NCBI GenBank assembly: GCA_021789735.1
Contig: JAJYJB010000018.1
Location: 1-36,846, forward strand
Source: Nitrospirota bacterium
GTDB taxonomy: Bacteria; Nitrospirota; Thermodesulfovibrionia; Thermodesulfovibrionales; JdFR-88
DNA: 36,846 nt
Direction of reading: 5' to 3'
Below the pieces are notes generated by a model. That model searched no databases. It saw only the letters and a list, made by a program, of their open reading frames with translations, and had not been told where the DNA came from. Positions 1 through 7,260 of the stretch are shown here, piece after piece. A program made the translations under genes and the position numbers. The first letter of the stretch is position 1. Each line of letters opens with the position of its first letter.

Positions 1-1
1 G

Positions 2-466
2 GGGCGCGATCTGAACCTGCTTGTAGTGGGCCCGGGCGACCCCCGTTCGGTCGGGATAATGAAAGAGCTCGCCAGGCTGAACGGGCTGGATGAGAAGATC
101 ATCACAGTCTGCGGTTTCCAGGAAGACACGGCGCCTTTTTACAAGATCATGGACATTAACGTCCTGCCCTCGCCGAGGGAGGGCCTGGGGCTTGCCCTTG
201 TTGAGGCGATGGCGGCGGGCGTGCCGGTCATCGGGGCCGACGGAGGAGGCATAAGGGAGATCATCACCAGCGGCGTTGACGGTCTTCTGTTCAGGCCGGG
301 GCGCAGTGAGGACCTGGCAGTAAAGATAAAAATGCTCATGGACGATGAGCGTTTGCGGATGGAGCTTTCCCGAAAAGGCAGACAGAAGGTCGGGGAACTT
401 TTCGATGTGGAGAAGAACTCAAGGCGGCTGGAAGAGGTCTTTTACCGGCTGGTCTCTACGCGGTGA
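2..466 (+). CDS. Glycosyltransferase family 4 (GT-B), C-terminal part
   Basis: The frame is open from the left edge, so the gene begins outside the window and only about 154 C-terminal residues are visible. They form the donor-nucleotide-binding Rossmann domain of a GT-B retaining glycosyltransferase of the GT4 (glycogen synthase-like) type. The EX7E-like segment PREGLGLALVEAMAAG is present with both glutamates, followed by GVPVIGADGGGIREII, DGLLF and a C-terminal helix. Family members transfer a sugar from a nucleotide sugar in lipopolysaccharide, exopolysaccharide or protein glycan assembly at the cytoplasmic face of the inner membrane. The acceptor cannot be read from this fragment. It ends the upstream transcription unit, since 500 nt of non-coding DNA follow. 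Confidence in the family is high and in the substrate nil. Confidence 0.9.
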   Translation, partial: GRDLNLLVVGPGDPRSVGIMKELARLNGLDEKIITVCGFQEDTAPFYKIMDINVLPSPREGLGLALVEAMAAGVPVIGADGGGIREIITSGVDGLLFRPGRSEDLAVKIKMLMDDERLRMELSRKGRQKVGELFDVEKNSRRLEEVFYRLVSTR

Positions 467-967
467 CGGCGCATCCATGTTTTTTGCCGCCGTGCCGCCC
501 GGCCATTTTTTTATTTCGGCGCTTCAAGAATTTTGCGTGGGGGCGGGGCTCAAATGAATAAGGCAAACGGTTTTGTTGCCGCCGCGCTATGTCGCCCTGG
601 AAATGTCAAATGAATTGGTCGCGGCGGCCACTGCTTTTTTGCCTCACACCACCCGCCTCCCAGCCCGGTATCGGGTGGCTCCTACCCCCGCGCTTGAGAG
701 GGCCGCGCGGGTCCTGGACCGCGCGTGAAATCAGGGTGGGTTTTAAAAAAATAAAATGGCCGTGTCCGCCCACAGGATTCCCGGAAGAACCTTTGTTTTT
801 ACTCTTCTTACGGATTGAGATTTTGACCTGTGTTAGGTTATCCTAAACCGAGGGAAGGGATAGATTCCGGATGTGACCGCTGGCGTTTCTTTATGAAATA
901 AAAAAATTTTCTGGTTTCTGTTTTGTTTTTTTTATTTTATTGGTTTTTGCCGGGGTAATGGCCGTCG
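467..967. other. 500-nt non-coding stretch with GC-rich hairpins
   Basis: I see no credible gene here; the open frames are short and lack family features or ribosome sites. Two GC-rich stems are visible. CCACCCG (649-655) pairs with CGGGTGG (672-678), and a stem of about 10 bp with one bulged G spans 704-725. A second GGGTGG at 735-740, followed by TTTT, could compete for the same CCACCC, an arrangement like an attenuator or a terminator of the glycosyltransferase unit. A short TTAGG/CCTAA inverted repeat lies at 833-845, and the last 80 nt before the kinase gene are very T-rich. Any regulatory role is inference. Confidence 0.35.
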
Positions 968-3292
968 ATGGGAGAAATAAAAAAAATAGGTCAGGAAGAG
1001 GCGGTGAAATTTCTACGGGCCTTTACCTGGTGCGCTGCGGACGCGATCGTCCATATGGACAGCGACGGCCGGGTGCTGTTCATGAACAGGGCCGCAGAGA
1101 GCCTGTTTGGCTTTACGCTGGAGGAGATATGCGGGAAAGACCTGCATATGCTGCTTGCCGCCCCCGAATACCACGACCTCTACATGGCCGGGATGAAAGC
1201 CTTTACGGAGACCGGCGAAGGCCCGGTAGTCGGAAAGACCTTCGAATCGCTCGCGATGAAAAAGGACAAGACCCTGTTCCAGGTCGAGATCTCCACGACG
1301 CCGGTAAAGATTGACGGCAAATGGCACGCCGTAGCCATGGTCAGGGACATCTCCCGGAGAAAGGCCATCGAGGAGAGCCTCAGGGAATCCAACTTGCTCC
1401 TGATGAGGGAGATAAAGAAAAGGGACGAGACTGAGGAGTTTCTCCGCGAAAGCCAGCGTTTTGTCCAGAGCATAGCGGACCTTAGCCCGAATGTGCTTTA
1501 TATTTACGACCTGTCGGGGCACCAGGTGGTCTACTCCAACCGCCAGATGCTCAAGATAATGGGGTATGGGCCCGAGCAGATAAAGCATTTCGACAACTGG
1601 GACCTTATCAAGCTCATACACCCGGATGACCTTCCGGCCCTCACCGCCATGAAAGAGCGCTTCCTTTCGCTCAAGGACGGCGAAATACTGGAGATCGAAT
1701 ACCGGATGAAGGACTCCCGGGGCCAGTGGCGGTGGCTTATGAGCCGCGACACGGTGTTCACGAGGAACCCGGACGGCTCGCCTTCACAGATACTGGGCGC
1801 GGCGCTGGACGTGACCGCCCAGAAGTCGGTCGAAAAGACCCTGATCGAGCGTGAGGAGCGCTTCAGGAAGGTGTTCGAGGAAGGCCCTCTCGGAATGGCC
1901 ATATCAGAGCTGGACGGCCGCTACATAAAGGTAAACCCGGCGCTGTCCCGCATGCTCGGTTTCACCGAGGAGGAGCTTTGCTCCATGGGCGTTCCGGAAG
2001 TCACCCATCCTGACGACCTGCTCCCCAACGAGGAGCTCCGTGAGAGGCTGTTCAGAGACGACGTGCCAACTTTCCAGATGGAAAAACGCTATATAAGAAA
2101 AGACGGGTCCTCAATGTGGGCAAACCTGACGGTCTCCATGGTCCGCGATGAGAACGGCTCCCCCCTTTACTACCTGGGCATGGTCGAGGACATCGGCGCC
2201 AGGAAGCAGGCCGAGGAGGACAGGACGCTCCTTGCCGCCGCGGTCGAGTCCGCCGCCGACGCCATGACGGTGACCGCCCTGGACGGGACGATACAGTATG
2301 TGAACGAAAGCTTCGAAAGGATCACCGGGCTCACGAAAAAAGAGGCGCTGGGATCGAACATAAAGGACATGGACAGGAAAAGCCAGGGACAGGAGCGCCT
2401 GAGCTTCGAGAAGCTCTTCGGCGGCACCATCGCAAACGGCAGCCCCTGGACGGGAAGGTTCGCCTTGACCGGCGGAAACGGCGCCCTGCTGCTGGTGGAA
2501 GAGACCATCGCTCCTGTAAGGGACCGTTCGGGAAAGGTGACGAACGTGGTGGTCGTGACCAGGGACATAACCGAAAAGCTGCGGCTTGAATCCATTGCCG
2601 AGGCCGTCAATACGATGGACAATATCGGATATGTCTTCTCCGGCATAAGGCACGAGATCGGCAATCCGGTGAGCTCCATAAAAATGGCATTAAGCGTGCT
2701 TAAGAACAAGCTGGAGAGGGGCTGCAGCAGAGAGGTGATAGACACATACCTGGACAGGGCCATCTCGGAGCTCGCCAGGATGGAATACCTGCTTAAGATG
2801 CTGAAGAGCTTCAACGTCCACGAAGCGCCTGAGCTCAAGGACGTGGAGATAATCCCGTTTGCGAACAACTTCAAATCCCTTGTCCACGAGGATTTCAAGA
2901 GGAAGGGCATATCCATAGGGGTTTACGTGCAGCCAGAGGCCCAGTTCTGCCGCGCGGACCCCAGGGCGCTGCAGCAGGTCATGCTGAACATCATGACGAA
3001 CGCGGCCGATGCCCTTATAGACAGGAAGGACCCAAGAATCGACATAAAAATACTGAGGATGGCTGGACGCGTACTTATTCATATCGAGGACAACGGGTGC
3101 GGCATGTCGCCCAGCCAGCTCAGGGACGCCTTCAGGCCCTTCTACACCACGAAGCCCGAAGGCACGGGGCTGGGGCTTATGCTGGCCAGAAAAATGGTGA
3201 CCAGGATGAACGGCACGGTGGAGATATCGAGCGTGCTGGGCGAAGGCACCGCCGTAGACATATTCATTCCGGAGGGCACGCATGGAAATTGA
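968..3292 (+). CDS. Soluble multi-PAS sensor histidine kinase (NtrB-like)
   Basis: This 774-residue kinase has no membrane segment and should sense a cytoplasmic signal. Four PAS domains occur in tandem at roughly residues 12-130, 165-285, 292-412 and 420-540, each ending in the typical PAC strand (MVRDISRRK, GAALDVTAQK, GMVEDIGARK, VVTRDITEK). The dimerisation/phosphoacceptor region holds H562 in RHEIGNP, followed by an ATPase domain with the N box (NIMTNAADAL), G1 (DNGCGM) and G2 (GTGLGL). The start at 968 is the first ATG after an in-frame stop at 956; the ribosome site is weak. Its stop overlaps the start of the sigma-54 response regulator by 11 nt, so the two are almost certainly cognate partners. 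The ligands or cofactors of the PAS domains cannot be predicted. Confidence 0.93.
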   Translation: MGEIKKIGQEEAVKFLRAFTWCAADAIVHMDSDGRVLFMNRAAESLFGFTLEEICGKDLHMLLAAPEYHDLYMAGMKAFTETGEGPVVGKTFESLAMKKDKTLFQVEISTTPVKIDGKWHAVAMVRDISRRKAIEESLRESNLLLMREIKKRDETEEFLRESQRFVQSIADLSPNVLYIYDLSGHQVVYSNRQMLKIMGYGPEQIKHFDNWDLIKLIHPDDLPALTAMKERFLSLKDGEILEIEYRMKDSRGQWRWLMSRDTVFTRNPDGSPSQILGAALDVTAQKSVEKTLIEREERFRKVFEEGPLGMAISELDGRYIKVNPALSRMLGFTEEELCSMGVPEVTHPDDLLPNEELRERLFRDDVPTFQMEKRYIRKDGSSMWANLTVSMVRDENGSPLYYLGMVEDIGARKQAEEDRTLLAAAVESAADAMTVTALDGTIQYVNESFERITGLTKKEALGSNIKDMDRKSQGQERLSFEKLFGGTIANGSPWTGRFALTGGNGALLLVEETIAPVRDRSGKVTNVVVVTRDITEKLRLESIAEAVNTMDNIGYVFSGIRHEIGNPVSSIKMALSVLKNKLERGCSREVIDTYLDRAISELARMEYLLKMLKSFNVHEAPELKDVEIIPFANNFKSLVHEDFKRKGISIGVYVQPEAQFCRADPRALQQVMLNIMTNAADALIDRKDPRIDIKILRMAGRVLIHIEDNGCGMSPSQLRDAFRPFYTTKPEGTGLGLMLARKMVTRMNGTVEISSVLGEGTAVDIFIPEGTHGN

Positions 3293-4676
3293 CCGCGGAA
3301 AGAGCAAGAACGTAAGGAAGCTGCTCATAATCGACGACGACAAGACCTTCTGCCAGAGCCTGAAGGAATACCTCGAGGGCGACTCAATGGAAGTCCGGAT
3401 TGCCCATACCGGGGCCGACGGCCTGGCCGCAAGCTCCAGGGGAGATACTGACGTGGTGCTCCTGGACCAGCGCCTGCCTGATGTGGAGGGCGACTCGCTC
3501 TGCACGTCCATACTCAAATACAATGACCAGACAAAGATCATCTTCATCACCGCCCACGCCAGCTATGACGGGGCCGTGAAGGCGATGAAGTCGGGCGCCT
3601 TCAATTACCTGTCAAAACCCTTCGAGCTGGAGGAGATGGACCACGCCATCGAACAGGCGATCAGGACCATCGAGCTCGAAAGGATAGAGCAGCTGCAGAG
3701 ATACCACAGCGCCAGGGAAAGCGAGGAGGCCGTCCTGATAGGGGAAAGCGGGGGGCTTGCCCCCATCTCAAGGCTCCTTGAGTCGGCGGCCTCCACCGAC
3801 GCCCCAGTCCTCATCACCGGGGAGACGGGAACGGGGAAAAACGTGCTGGCCAAGGCCATACACTACAAAAGCCACCTGAGGCGGGCACCTTTCATCAGCA
3901 TAAACTGCGCGGCCCTGCCCGAAAACCTCATAGAGGCGGAGCTTTTCGGCTATGAAAAAGGGGCCTTCACCGGGGCCGTCTCCGCCAAGAAAAGCATATT
4001 CGAGATGGCCGAGGGCGGCACCCTCCTGCTGGACGAGATAGGAGAGATGCCGATGCACCTGCAATCAAAACTCCTTGGCGTCCTTGAGGACCACAAGATA
4101 CGCAGGCTGGGCGGCGAGCAGGTGAAGACGGTCAACGTGCGCGTAATCGCCGCCACCGGCAAGAACCTGGAAAAAATGCTCGACACCGGCTTCAGGAAAG
4201 ACCTCTATTTCCGATTGAGCGTGATAAGGATACACGTGCCGCCGCTGCGTGAAAGGAAAGAGGACATACCGGAGCTCTGCAAATACTTCCTGGGCAAGAT
4301 ACCGGGAGGCAGGGAGATGGCCTTCCCGGAGACGGAGATACAAAAATGCATGGAATACAGGTGGCCCGGCAATATCCGGGAGCTTAAGAACATCATCGAA
4401 CGCACGGTGATACTTCAGCGGGGCTCGGAGGTGCTCAAGCCCGCGGAGCTGCTGACGGAGCCAGCCACGGCTCCGGCGCCCTGCCCGGAAAATGCCCTTG
4501 CCCCTACCGCCGACGGGCTGCTGCCCCTGGCTGAGCTGGAAAAAAACTATATAAGACATGCCCTGTCCCTTCTGGCCGACAACTATACCAGGACCTCAAA
4601 GGCCCTTGGCATCTCCCTTTCAACTCTGAAAAGAAAGGTGAAGGAGTACGGTCTAAAAAGAACCACCAGTTCATAA
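3282..4676 (+). CDS. NtrC-family sigma-54-dependent response regulator
   Basis: This 464-residue protein has the full three-domain NtrC layout. The receiver domain (about 12-125) carries acidic residues D18-D20, the phosphoacceptor D62 and the switch lysine in LSKPFE. The AAA+ domain (about 152-390) has Walker A GETGTGKN at 180-187, the sigma-54-contacting loop GAFTGA at 227-232, Walker B LLLDEIGE around 248-255 and arginine-rich RLSVIRIHVPPLRERKEDI. The C terminus is a Fis-type helix-turn-helix (LGISLSTLKRKVKEYGL). When phosphorylated by the overlapping PAS kinase it should drive ATP-dependent open-complex formation at sigma-54 promoters. A matching promoter lies about 100 nt downstream of its stop, in front of the next operon, making that operon its first candidate target. 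Confidence 0.95.
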   Translation: MEIDRGKSKNVRKLLIIDDDKTFCQSLKEYLEGDSMEVRIAHTGADGLAASSRGDTDVVLLDQRLPDVEGDSLCTSILKYNDQTKIIFITAHASYDGAVKAMKSGAFNYLSKPFELEEMDHAIEQAIRTIELERIEQLQRYHSARESEEAVLIGESGGLAPISRLLESAASTDAPVLITGETGTGKNVLAKAIHYKSHLRRAPFISINCAALPENLIEAELFGYEKGAFTGAVSAKKSIFEMAEGGTLLLDEIGEMPMHLQSKLLGVLEDHKIRRLGGEQVKTVNVRVIAATGKNLEKMLDTGFRKDLYFRLSVIRIHVPPLRERKEDIPELCKYFLGKIPGGREMAFPETEIQKCMEYRWPGNIRELKNIIERTVILQRGSEVLKPAELLTEPATAPAPCPENALAPTADGLLPLAELEKNYIRHALSLLADNYTRTSKALGISLSTLKRKVKEYGLKRTTSS

Positions 4677-4688
4677 TGAACCATTCAT

Positions 4689-4727
4689 AAGGCCGCTGGC
4701 CCCAAGCCATCCGGCCTTCTTTTCTTT
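4689..4727 (+). terminator. Putative intrinsic terminator after the NtrC-type gene
   Basis: AAGGCCG (4689-4695) and CGGCCTT (4712-4718) form a perfect 7-bp stem, with a possible inner GGC/GCC pairing, followed by CTTTTCTTT. It separates the kinase-regulator pair from the following sigma-54-driven operon. Confidence 0.6.
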
Positions 4728-4770
4728 CATAAGTCCCCGTATCTAAATAATATTTAAAATAATATCCTGC

Positions 4771-4787
4771 TTGGCATCCAGATTGCT
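4771..4787 (+). promoter_or_regulatory. Sigma-54 (RpoN) promoter for the 4800-5843 operon
   Basis: The segment TTGGCATCCAGATTGCT carries the invariant GG (4773-4774) and GC (4785-4786) exactly 10 nt apart and matches the consensus TGGCAC-N5-TTGCW in all but one of the strongly conserved positions. Transcription would begin about 12 nt after the GC, near 4797-4799, immediately before the ATG at 4800. The first gene would therefore be translated from an almost leaderless message, which agrees with the absence of a ribosome site there. The gene for an NtrC-type activator lies just upstream. Confidence 0.7.
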
Positions 4788-4799
4788 TACTAAAAAGAC

Positions 4800-5261
4800 A
4801 TGGACGCGTACACAAAAAATATCCTGCTTGTGGATGACGAGAAGGCGTTCCTGTTAAGCCTATCTGAAGGCCTGAACAGCTGCGAGGAGAACTTCAAGGT
4901 CTTCACCGCAGAAAACGGCAGGTGCGCGCTTGACGTGCTAAGGAGCGGACCCAGGATAGACGTCCTGGTCACCGACCTGAAGATGCCGGAGATGGACGGG
5001 TTCGAACTCCTGCAGAACATAAGCAGGGATTTTCCAGATGTCAGGGCCATTGTGCTAACCGCGTTCATAACTCCGGACATCGAGGCGCAGATAAGGGCCA
5101 TCGGCGATTACGCATGCATGGAAAAGCCCCTTGAGTTCGAAGAGCTTAAGGGCAGGATAATGGGGGTGCTGGACCATCCGGGCGGGGCGGGAAGTTTCTT
5201 CGGCATCGATTACACACTTGAAAAAGACGGCCTGCTGGCCGGTAGATTTCCAGCGTCCTAA
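4800..5261 (+). CDS. Single-domain response regulator (CheY-like receiver)
   Basis: This 153-residue protein is a receiver domain with a short C-terminal extension and no output domain. The acidic pair follows ILLVDD, D59 in VTDLKMPEMDG is the phosphoacceptor, T/A is in VLTAF, and the switch lysine is in CMEKPLEFEEL. The last ~30 residues are not a known output module. The chosen ATG has no Shine-Dalgarno sequence but sits 14 nt after the GC of a strong sigma-54 promoter, so a leaderless or very short-leader transcript is likely. It is the first gene of a probable three-gene operon with an unknown 93-aa protein and a two-CW protein. It may relay phosphate within a wider phosphorelay or act by protein contact. 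Confidence 0.9.
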   Translation: MDAYTKNILLVDDEKAFLLSLSEGLNSCEENFKVFTAENGRCALDVLRSGPRIDVLVTDLKMPEMDGFELLQNISRDFPDVRAIVLTAFITPDIEAQIRAIGDYACMEKPLEFEELKGRIMGVLDHPGGAGSFFGIDYTLEKDGLLAGRFPAS

Positions 5262-5291
5262 AAAGGCGCACAAACAACAAGGAGGCTCAAG

Positions 5292-5573
5292 ATGAAGGGG
5301 ACCTATGAAGGAAGTTTTGCTCTTTTAGAGCGCAAGGACGGACACCAGCCGGCGGGAGCGGACTACAAGAAGAGCGTAAAAAGCCTCGCGGAGGCGATAA
5401 TCCTGCAGTCCATGGAAGATTTCTGGGGCAACGCTTACAGGGAAGAAAGCATCGAATTCTTCAAGGGTGAAGGTTTCAGGGTCTGCGCCGAGATAGCCGG
5501 CATGGGCAACGAAGACCAGACCAAGGTGCTAGAGATGCTCTCTTTGAACAGGGAGCAGCCGTTCGCTTACTGA
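5292..5573 (+). CDS. Unknown 93-residue protein in the sigma-54 operon
   Basis: I do not recognise a family. The gene has a strong ribosome site (AAGGAGG, 7 nt before ATG), starts 31 nt after the receiver gene and keeps the base composition of its neighbours, so it is very probably real. The product is soluble with no signal peptide. Residues ~25-93 look helical and mixed charge, with a single cysteine in FRVCAEIAGMG and an aromatic cluster MEDFWGNAYREESIEFF. Its place between a stand-alone receiver and a cysteine-rich two-CW protein suggests a signalling accessory, but that is only inferred from position. Confidence 0.75.
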   Translation: MKGTYEGSFALLERKDGHQPAGADYKKSVKSLAEAIILQSMEDFWGNAYREESIEFFKGEGFRVCAEIAGMGNEDQTKVLEMLSLNREQPFAY

Positions 5574-5636
5574 CAGGAATATGAAATTTCAAGACGCACT
5601 TAATAAATAATACGCCATGGAGGACTAGCGGGACTG

Positions 5637-5843
5637 ATGATCAAGATGAACTGCTGGGATTACAAGAAATGCACCAGGGAGTTGAGGAACGGCTGCCCGG
5701 CCTATCCTAACGCGGGACGCGTCTGTTTTGTCGTCGAGGGGACCAGATGTGACGGCGGAATGCAGGGCGCCTATGCGCAAAAGATACAGGATTGCCGGGG
5801 ATGTGATTTTTACAGGGGCATGGTACTCACGAAGAGCATATGA
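5637..5843 (+). CDS. Two-CW domain cysteine-rich small protein
   Basis: This 68-residue protein is essentially one two-CW-type module. It shows the order NCWDYKKCTRE, CPAYP, GRVCFVVEGTRCDGG, QGAYAQKIQDCRGCDFY. Seven cysteines are arranged as in the small modules that occur alone or fused to sensor and methyl-accepting proteins in deltaproteobacteria and Nitrospirota. Metal or redox binding by the cysteines is likely but unproven. GGAGG lies 13 nt before ATG 5637; ATG 5646 (residue 4) is a possible alternative start. It closes the probable operon begun at 4800. Family recognition is from memory of the conserved pattern. Confidence 0.8.
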   Translation: MIKMNCWDYKKCTRELRNGCPAYPNAGRVCFVVEGTRCDGGMQGAYAQKIQDCRGCDFYRGMVLTKSI

Positions 5844-6121
5844 CAGCGGACATGCCCCTGCTCTTCCACCTTTTTTTAAAAAAATTTTTCAACCAGACAA
5901 AATAACCGAAAAAATTTACGGACAGGCGCTGCCGGCCTTTTTGCCTCTTTCGCCGGCAGCCGGACCATTAAGGTCAGGCGGGTAAAAACGTCTGTCCTGC
6001 CAGGCATGGCAAAAAATTGTGCGGCATGCCCTTGACGGGCATGTACGTTTTAAGTACTCTATATTTTCAAAAGGGCGGGAGGCCTTTTATTTTATTTTTT
6101 CCATAATCGAGGAGGCAGGAA
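5844..6121. other. Intergenic leader with two perfect stems
   Basis: This stretch has no gene. GCTGCCGGC (5928-5936) and GCCGGCAGC (5952-5960) form a perfect 9-bp stem, which could end the upstream operon although no clean T-run follows. GCATGCCC (6024-6031) and GGGCATGT (6036-6043) form a second stem. TTGACG at 6032-6037 could be a -35 element, but no good -10 is found at 17 nt (TACTCT at 6055). The region probably carries the promoter of the PA2779-like cluster. Confidence 0.35.
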
Positions 6122-6511
6122 ATGAGGCGCGTTTTAATGAGGCACATCACATGGTATCTTATTGCAGCAATGTTCGTCATCGGCATCGCCCCAAGGGTTG
6201 ATGCCAGTTTTTCGCCTTCAGGCGTGGTGGCCTTGCCGCATACGGACAGGGCGCGGGACCTGAACAAGATACAACAGGTCCTTGAAAACAGGCTGGTTGC
6301 CAAGAGACTGGCGGACCTCGGGTTCTCGCAAAAAGAGATAAACTCCAGGCTCTCCCGGATGAGCGACCAGCAGATACACCAGTTCGCGCAAAAGCTTGGA
6401 AGCCTCAAGGTGGGCGGAGACGGCGCAGGGTTCGTGATCGCCCTGCTCGTGGTCGTGATCCTCGTGATACTTATACTGCAGTTGACAGGGCACAAGGTCA
6501 TCGTCAGGTAG
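6122..6511 (+). CDS. PA2779-family small membrane protein
   Basis: This 129-residue protein has an N-terminal signal or anchor (about residues 8-30, ending VDAS), a helical middle section (DRARDLNKIQQVLENRLVA, then KRLADLGFSQKEINSRLSRM, then QQIHQFAQKLGSL) and a C-terminal membrane helix (about 102-121, rich in I, L and V) with a short HKVIVR tail. That layout, including the 'gluing' helices with an LGFS-EI-RL-MSD-Q pattern, is the one of proteins related to Pseudomonas PA2779. These are usually next to a PA2778-like cysteine peptidase, as here. The start is fixed by GAGGAGG 8 nt upstream. The molecular role of the family is unknown to me; envelope localisation is clear. Confidence 0.75.
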   Translation: MRRVLMRHITWYLIAAMFVIGIAPRVDASFSPSGVVALPHTDRARDLNKIQQVLENRLVAKRLADLGFSQKEINSRLSRMSDQQIHQFAQKLGSLKVGGDGAGFVIALLVVVILVILILQLTGHKVIVR

Positions 6512-6589
6512 ACGGTCTTTTGTTGTTGAAAGCGGCATTTTCATTTTTCCCGGCTTTTGGTCTTGTTTTTTCGATGCGGTTATTGCGGC

Positions 6590-6635
6590 GGAAAACCGGC
6601 GCCATGACGTCCTCATGGCGCCGGTTTTCCTTTCT
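6590..6635 (+). terminator. Perfect 18-bp hairpin, terminator- or attenuator-like
   Basis: GGAAAACCGGCGCCATGA (6590-6607) and its exact complement (6613-6630) flank a 5-nt loop. A-rich bases precede the GC core and T-rich bases follow it, the arrangement of a bidirectional intrinsic terminator. The best ATG of the next gene (6604) lies inside the left arm, so the structure could also occlude translation. It would set the expression of the peptidase/TPR genes against the PA2779-like gene. Confidence 0.65.
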
Positions 6636-7260
6636 GACGCGCCCTTTAGTGCTGGCGTTATTCCTGCTTTCCTCCTGCGCGGTAAACGGCGGGGCCCCAG
6701 CCCTGCCCTACGGAGGCCCGACAAGCGAGAAAAACTTCCATACTTGGAATGCTTCAGGGGATGCTTCAGTCCGCGTCCTGCAAAAAGTCCCCTTCTACCC
6801 CCAGGCAGACCATCAGTGCGGCCCCGCAGCCATGGCCGAGGTCCTTGATTATTACGGGTCCGGGGTCACACCTGCCTCCATTGCTTCCTCCATATACAGC
6901 AAGACCGCAAGGGGCACTCTTGGCATAGACATGCTCTTCTATGCGCAGCAGGCCGGATTCAGCGCAAGACAGTACAGCGGGAGCAAACGTGACATCATGA
7001 GGGAGATAGACCGGGGGCGGCCGCTTATAGTCTTTGTGGATTACGGGTTCTGGGTTTATCAGGAAGGGCATTTCATGGTGGTTGCCGGATACGACGCGGG
7101 CGGACCCATCGTCCATTCGTTGAATGGACCCTTCGAACATATACCGTGGGATGAGTTCATGGGCCCATGGAAAAAGACCGGCTACTGGACGCTCCTGATA
7201 ACGAAAAAACAAAAAACTGAAAAAACAAGAGAGAGCGCGGCCAAAAGGATGGATAAATGA
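6604..7260 (+). CDS. C39-like cysteine peptidase lipoprotein (PA2778-like)
   Basis: From ATG 6604 the product is 218 residues. A type II signal peptide ends at LLSSC with the acylated C25. A papain-like C39 domain follows: KVPFYPQADHQCGPAAMAEVL contains the nucleophile C72 in QCGPAAMA, H156 lies in EGHFMVVAGYD, and N174 lies in HSLNGPFEHI. Members cleave peptides or act as bacteriocin-processing-like domains; its substrate is unknown. In Pseudomonas PA2778 a TPR region is fused to this domain; here the TPR part is a separate overlapping gene (ATGA-type overlap at 7257-7260). Starts at ATG 6574 or TTG 6520 are possible in frame and none has a good ribosome site; 6604 gives the most typical signal peptide but lies within a perfect hairpin. 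Confidence 0.8.
   Translation: MTSSWRRFSFLTRPLVLALFLLSSCAVNGGAPALPYGGPTSEKNFHTWNASGDASVRVLQKVPFYPQADHQCGPAAMAEVLDYYGSGVTPASIASSIYSKTARGTLGIDMLFYAQQAGFSARQYSGSKRDIMREIDRGRPLIVFVDYGFWVYQEGHFMVVAGYDAGGPIVHSLNGPFEHIPWDEFMGPWKKTGYWTLLITKKQKTEKTRESAAKRMDK

Noticed and set aside
589..846. 85-aa reading frame in the first gap
   Set aside because: No ribosome site and no family features; composition is typical of non-coding DNA.
6007..6022. Sigma-54 promoter before the PA2779-like gene (TGGCAAAAAATTGT)
   Set aside because: The spacing between the two elements is one nt off and the final GC is misplaced.
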